A DNA stretch of 15,584 nt from assembly GCA_045598345.1 (NCBI GenBank), contig JAZLLX010000057.1:1-15584 (forward strand), written 5' to 3'. A program made the translations under genes and the position numbers. The notes under the pieces were generated by a model. It was given only the letters and a program-made list of their open reading frames with translations, did no database searches and had not been told where the DNA came from. Origin of the DNA: Phascolarctobacterium_B sp045598345. Its GTDB lineage: Bacteria; Bacillota; Negativicutes; Acidaminococcales; Acidaminococcaceae. This document shows positions 12,793 through 15,584 of the stretch, piece by piece (the first letter of the stretch is position 1; each line of letters opens with the position of its first letter).

Positions 12793-13419
12793 ATGAATTT
12801 ATTACCTTTGATCGCTTATGAAGATGATTTTATGCTCATTATAGACAAACCCGCCGGCATCTTAGTCCACCCCACCGTAAAGGAAGCGGGCAACACCCTC
12901 TATGACTGGGTAAAAGAATATTATGCCTTGAAAGGTGAACAAGCCACAGTTCATCCTGTTTCCCGTCTTGACCGTTTTACATCCGGTCTTGTTGTCTTTG
13001 CCAAGGAAGGCATTGTGCAGGCATGGCTGGATAAGGGGCTGTTTGAAAAAGAATATTTGGCAATTACAGAATGTCTGCCACCCGAAACATCCGGGATTAT
13101 CAATGTTCCCATTGCCCGCAAAGAAGGCAGCATTATTGAGCGTTGTGTTGATGCAAAAGGTAAGGAAGCCATTACGGAATACAAAGTTGTACAAGACGGA
13201 AAACGTCCATTGATAAAATTAAAACTCCACACGGGGCGTACCCATCAAATCAGGGTGCACCTTGCCCATATCGGCTGTCCCGTAGTCGGAGACGGGCTTT
13301 ACGGCAAACGGGCACCCCAAGGACGACATTTGTTACATTGCTACAAATTAAAGTTCCGTCACCCGGTGGGAGAACAAATTATAGAAATAACAAGAATTTT
13401 ACCCAAAGATATGCTATAA
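12793..13419 (+). CDS. RluA-family pseudouridine synthase
   Basis: A 208-residue RNA pseudouridine synthase of the RluA branch. Catalytic Asp60 lies in SRLDRFTSGLVVFAK, the N-terminal strand YEDDFMLIIDKPAGILVHP is typical, and KLHTGRTHQIRVHLAHIGCP followed by GDGLYG closes the active site. There is no S4 domain, so it is shorter than RluC/RluD (about 300) and closer to RluA or TruC in size; the target uridine cannot be told. The start at 12793 is set by the promoter. There is no ribosome binding site, so the message may be leaderless. The last codons ATG-CTA-TAA are part of a repeat end (GCTATAATATCAAAGGAAC). Confidence 0.88.
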   Translation: MNLLPLIAYEDDFMLIIDKPAGILVHPTVKEAGNTLYDWVKEYYALKGEQATVHPVSRLDRFTSGLVVFAKEGIVQAWLDKGLFEKEYLAITECLPPETSGIINVPIARKEGSIIERCVDAKGKEAITEYKVVQDGKRPLIKLKLHTGRTHQIRVHLAHIGCPVVGDGLYGKRAPQGRHLLHCYKLKFRHPVGEQIIEITRILPKDML

Positions 13420-13490
13420 TATCAAAGGAACAAATTGTCAAATAGCAAAGAACAAACAATCATAATTAAAAATTAGCAATTAGAAATTAA
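13414..13490 (+). repeat. Right inverted end overlapping a stop codon, plus filler
   Basis: GCTATAATATCAAAGGAACA (13413-13432) is a variant of the inverted end and contains the TAA of the preceding gene. AATAGCAAAGAACAAAC and AAAATTAGCAATTAGAAATT filler follow. Confidence 0.6.
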
Positions 13491-13642
13491 AAATGATGGT
13501 AAGAAGTTCCTGTGATTATAATAGGGAATTTTGCGAAGCAAAATTGTCCTTAATTACTAATTACTCATTACTAATTACTAATTGTTCACATTTGCTCTTT
13601 GGTCTTTGTTCATTTAATCAATTTTTATTTAGGAGGTTTATT
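13491..13642 (+). repeat. Left inverted end with AATTTTGC hairpin, then filler
   Basis: AAATGATGGTAAGAAGTTCC (13491-13510) then TGTGATTATAATAGGG is a left end. The hairpin AATTTTGC/GCAAAATT lies at 13527-13545, and filler (TTACTAATTACTCATTACT, then TTTGCTCTTTGGTCTTTGTT) follows. It is the reverse complement of 11650-11715. The fba ribosome binding site (AGGAGG, 13631-13636) is beyond it. I see no clear promoter for fba, so any promoter may have been displaced. Confidence 0.65.
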
Positions 13643-14572
13643 ATGCCATTAGTAACTTCAACTGAAATGTTCAAAAAGGCCTATGAAGGTCATTATGCCG
13701 TAGGTGCTTTCAATGTGAACAACATGGAAATCATTCAAGGTATTGTGGATGCCGCCAAGCAGGAACAATCCCCCTTGATTTTACAAGTTAGTGCCGGCGC
13801 CAGAAAATATGCCAAGCATATTTATTTGATGAAATTAGTAGAAGCCGCTGTAGCGGACACGGGCTTGCCCATCTGCTTGCACTTGGATCACGGTGAAGAT
13901 TTTGAAATTTGCAAAGCATGTGTGGACGGCGGTTTCACCAGTGTCATGATTGACGGTTCCAAACACCCCTTTGAGGAAAACATTGCCATTACCAAAAAAG
14001 TTGTGGAATATGCTCACGCCAAAGGTGTTGTGGTAGAGGCAGAATTAGGCAAACTTGCAGGCGTGGAAGACGCTGTAAAAGTCAACACTAAAGATGCCAC
14101 CTACACCGACCCGGACCAGGCAGTAGAGTTCGTGGAACGCACAGGAGTTGACTCCCTTGCCATTGCCATCGGCACCAGCCACGGCGCTTATAAATTCAAA
14201 GGCAAACCGGAACTGGACTTTGCCAGATTGGAAAAGATTACCAATTTGTTGCCCGGCTTCCCCCTGGTACTGCACGGAGCAAGTACGGTTATTCCTGCCT
14301 TTGTGGATGAGTGCAATAAATATGGCGGCAAGTTGGACGGTGCACAGGGTGTGCCTGAAGATATGTTGCTGAAAGCCGGCAAATATGGCGTATGCAAAAT
14401 CAATATTGATACTGATTTGCGTTTGGCAATGACCGCAAGTGTACGCAAGTATTTGACTGAACATCCCGCAGATTTTGACCCCAGAACCTATCTCAAATCC
14501 GCCCGTCAGGCCATTCAGGATATGGTCGCACACAAAATTAAAAATGTCTTAAACAGTTCCAACAGATTATAA
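13643..14572 (+). CDS. fba: Class II fructose-1,6-bisphosphate aldolase
   Basis: A 309-residue zinc-dependent aldolase of glycolysis/gluconeogenesis, splitting fructose 1,6-bisphosphate into dihydroxyacetone phosphate and glyceraldehyde 3-phosphate. Catalytic Asp82 and zinc ligand His83 lie in LHLDHGED. VMIDGSKHPFEENI (101-114), EAELGKLAG with Glu134, GTSHG with His180, LVLHGAST with His211 and the phosphate-binding KINIDTDLR follow the family order. The ATG at 13643 has AGGAGG 6 bases upstream and begins the conserved MPLVTSTEM; the frame stays open upstream to 13493, but only through repeat sequence. A tagatose-bisphosphate aldolase has the same fold and cannot be fully excluded. A terminator follows directly. 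Confidence 0.92.
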   Translation: MPLVTSTEMFKKAYEGHYAVGAFNVNNMEIIQGIVDAAKQEQSPLILQVSAGARKYAKHIYLMKLVEAAVADTGLPICLHLDHGEDFEICKACVDGGFTSVMIDGSKHPFEENIAITKKVVEYAHAKGVVVEAELGKLAGVEDAVKVNTKDATYTDPDQAVEFVERTGVDSLAIAIGTSHGAYKFKGKPELDFARLEKITNLLPGFPLVLHGASTVIPAFVDECNKYGGKLDGAQGVPEDMLLKAGKYGVCKINIDTDLRLAMTASVRKYLTEHPADFDPRTYLKSARQAIQDMVAHKIKNVLNSSNRL

Positions 14573-14573
14573 A

Positions 14574-14603
14574 CAAAAATCCGCCGCAAGGCGGATTTGT
14601 TTA
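14574..14603 (+). terminator. Terminator after fba
   Basis: AAATCCGCC (14577-14585) pairs with GGCGGATTT (14590-14598), loop GCAA, followed by GTTTAT. It starts 2 bases after the stop codon. The U-run is short. Confidence 0.75.
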
Positions 14604-14803
14604 TAGTGAGTAATGAGTAATTGTGGTAATGAGTTCCTGTGATTATATGGTTGGGTTTCGGGTGTGCGAGGTTATGCGAACCCTCGTCCGCCCCTAAAGG
14701 GGCGGGGGAGCGCCTACGGGAGCGTGTTGGCGGTGGTGGGGTGAGCAATTAGGTAGATACTTTATCTTGGAATAAATGTCAAAGAACAAAGAATAAAGAG
14801 CAA
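14604..14803 (-). repeat. Left inverted end with CCGCCCC module, then filler
   Basis: AATTGTGGTAATGAGTTCCT (14620-14639) begins the element. The module GGTTGGGTTTCGGGTGTGCG, then CCGCCCCTAAAGGGGCGG (a hairpin), GCGCCTACGGG and GGTGGTGGGGTGAGCAATTA is the reverse complement of 9058-9140 and 1200-1300. Filler ATGTCAAAGAACAAAGAATA follows. No gene. Confidence 0.75.
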
Positions 14804-14988
14804 ATATGGTAAAAAGTTCCTGTGATTAAAATAAAAAAGTCCGCTTAATGCTGACTCTCGTGCCCCCTTAGAGGGGGCTGGCAGTTGCGTAGCAACTGAC
14901 TGAGGGTGGCGATTAAAACGATACTTTCGCTATGCAGTCGCCACCCCACCACCAATAGAAATTAAAAGTTATAAGTTAAAAGTTAAAA
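14804..14988 (-). repeat. Left inverted end with GCCCCCTTAG module
   Basis: ATATGGTAAAAAGTTCCTGT (from 14805) is a left end. GCCCCCTTAGAGGGGGC forms a hairpin, CAGTTGC-GTA-GCAACTG a second hairpin, and GACTGAGGGTGG a second G block, matching the layout of the other modules with a different middle hairpin. Filler AAAAGTTATAAGTTAAAAGT follows. No gene. Confidence 0.75.
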
Positions 14989-15243
14989 ACTATGGTAATG
15001 AGTTCCTGTGATTAGAATAAAAGATTACAGGAACACGAGTAGCCCCCGCCCTTGCGGGGGCTGTCGCCCAAAGGAACATAGAAAGGCGACTGGGGGTGCG
15101 GATTACGAAGAAAACTTGTCACTGTTTGCTGACATTGTGCAAAGCGATGCTTTGCCCGGGTGCGGAACCTTGCCTACGGCAAGAACCCGTCCCCTACAAA
15201 CTCTGCCAACCTTTCCTGCTATAATCACAGGAACTCTTTACTT
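14989..15243. repeat. Complete ~255-bp inverted-end repeat element, copy 2
   Basis: Left end ACTATGGTAATGAGTTCCTG (from 14989) and right end TGCTATAATCACAGGAACTC (from about 15217). The interior is nearly the same as 901-1160: GCCCCCGC/GCGGGGGC, a perfect GTCGCC...GGCGAC hairpin around AAAGGAACATAGAAA, GCAAAGC/GCTTTGC, and CTTGCC/GGCAAG. The flanks of the two copies differ, which supports insertion of a discrete unit. Confidence 0.85.
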
Positions 15244-15335
15244 TCCCTAATCCCTAACCTCTAACTCATAATCCCTATTTATAATCACAGGAACATTTTA
15301 CCATCATTCTTAATTCTGCATTCATAATTCTTAAT
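15244..15335. repeat. Filler and a solitary right inverted end
   Basis: TCCCTAATCCCTAACCTCTA filler precedes TATAATCACAGGAACATTTT (15280-15299), then ACCATCATT, and more TTAATTCTGCATTCATAATT filler up to the autotransporter terminator. Confidence 0.6.
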
Positions 15336-15389
15336 TATAATTTCTAAAAAAAAATCCCCCTTTCGGCGGACTTTTTTTTAGAAATTATA
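15336..15389 (-). terminator. Terminator whose stem includes the autotransporter stop codon
   Basis: TATAATTTCTAAAAAAAA (15336-15353) pairs perfectly over 18 bases with 15372-15389, and the centre adds TCC/GGA pairing around TTTCGG. The last codons (Tyr-Asn-Phe-stop) of the minus-strand gene form one arm, so the hairpin can close only once the ribosome has left the stop codon. Confidence 0.75.
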
Positions 15390-15584
15390 GAACACCCTTG
15401 CCTTTCCGTCCCATCCTTTTCTCTTGCCCACATAGGCATTCGCCCCAAGTCCCACTGTCCTCTTGTTGCTTACGTTCCAGTCACAGCCGGCTTCCAGTAT
15501 GCCTGTGTTGCCTTTCATACTTGGGGCGGGGGCTTCCCCAACTCCTGCTATGCTTGCCTTGCTTTCTCCTTTGAACACATGTTC
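15378..15584 (-). CDS. Autotransporter beta-barrel C-terminus (partial)
   Basis: The last 68 codons of a gene that continues beyond the window; the frame is open at 15584. The peptide has the late strands of a type V secretion beta-domain: GESKASIAGVGEAPAPSMKG, then GILEAGCDWNVSNKRTVGLG, ANAYVGKRKGWDGKARVFYNF. The pattern 'G-W...GLGA-AY-GKR-G--G-a---Y-F' and the terminal Phe are standard for autotransporter barrels. The GTG at 15578 is not the real start. The passenger domain, and so the function, lies outside the window. It supports an outer membrane in this organism. Confidence 0.8.
   Translation of the reverse strand, partial: EHVFKGESKASIAGVGEAPAPSMKGNTGILEAGCDWNVSNKRTVGLGANAYVGKRKGWDGKARVFYNF

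Noticed and set aside
13493..13642. N-terminal extension of the aldolase
   Set aside because: The extension is translated repeat sequence. The ATG at 13643 has a consensus ribosome binding site and starts the conserved family sequence.
1..15584. CRISPR array
   Set aside because: The repeats are irregularly spaced, occur in both orientations, differ in length and lack uniform spacers and cas genes.

Overview
The window looks like a piece of a Negativicutes chromosome (diderm Firmicutes, perhaps of the Acidaminococcaceae/Veillonellaceae type; the genus cannot be fixed from sequence alone). It is AT-rich and several genes have strong AGGAGG-type ribosome binding sites, as in Firmicutes. It also encodes outer-membrane proteins: a TonB-dependent receptor and the C-terminal end of an autotransporter barrel.

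Most of the window (1668-12722, all on the minus strand) is a cobamide (vitamin B12 family) uptake and remodelling island. Transcription probably starts upstream of btuC and runs btuC - btuD - cobU - cobT - cobS - small cobT-like gene - cobC - pncA, ending at a strong bidirectional terminator at 6095-6138. A second unit, with its own promoter and a highly structured leader, runs btuB - cbiR-like TIM-barrel hydrolase - btuF and ends at the hairpin at 1621-1660. Together they give a coherent pathway. BtuB, BtuF and BtuCD import corrinoids. The CbiR-like enzyme would cut the nucleotide loop off foreign cobamides to give cobinamide phosphate. CobU, CobT, CobS and CobC would rebuild the loop with the lower ligand the cell prefers. 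PncA may feed nicotinate into the NaMN pool that CobT consumes.

The lower-ligand activation step is unusual. The main CobT keeps the catalytic core but lacks the family's N-terminal and C-terminal segments. A 215-residue CobT-like protein three genes on keeps exactly those two segments and has lost the catalytic core motifs.

To the right lie a divergent RluA-type pseudouridine synthase (12793-13419), a class II fructose-bisphosphate aldolase (13643-14572) and the partial autotransporter (15378-15584, minus). To the left lie a truncated hotdog thioesterase-like gene (1351-1584) and a 55-residue charged protein (725-892) preceded by three operator-like palindromes. Between btuB and pncA, a plus-strand promoter, a hairpin, an anti-Shine-Dalgarno stretch and a terminator outline a candidate small RNA.

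Nearly every gap is filled with one family of repeats. It consists of inverted ends around TATAATCACAGGAAC (about 19 copies), interchangeable GC-rich hairpin modules inside, and low-complexity filler outside (three types: taatgagtaattag, aaagaacaaag, aagttataagtt). The repeats run into coding ends and supply stop codons for several genes. No tRNA, rRNA, CRISPR array, transposase or canonical cobalamin riboswitch was seen.
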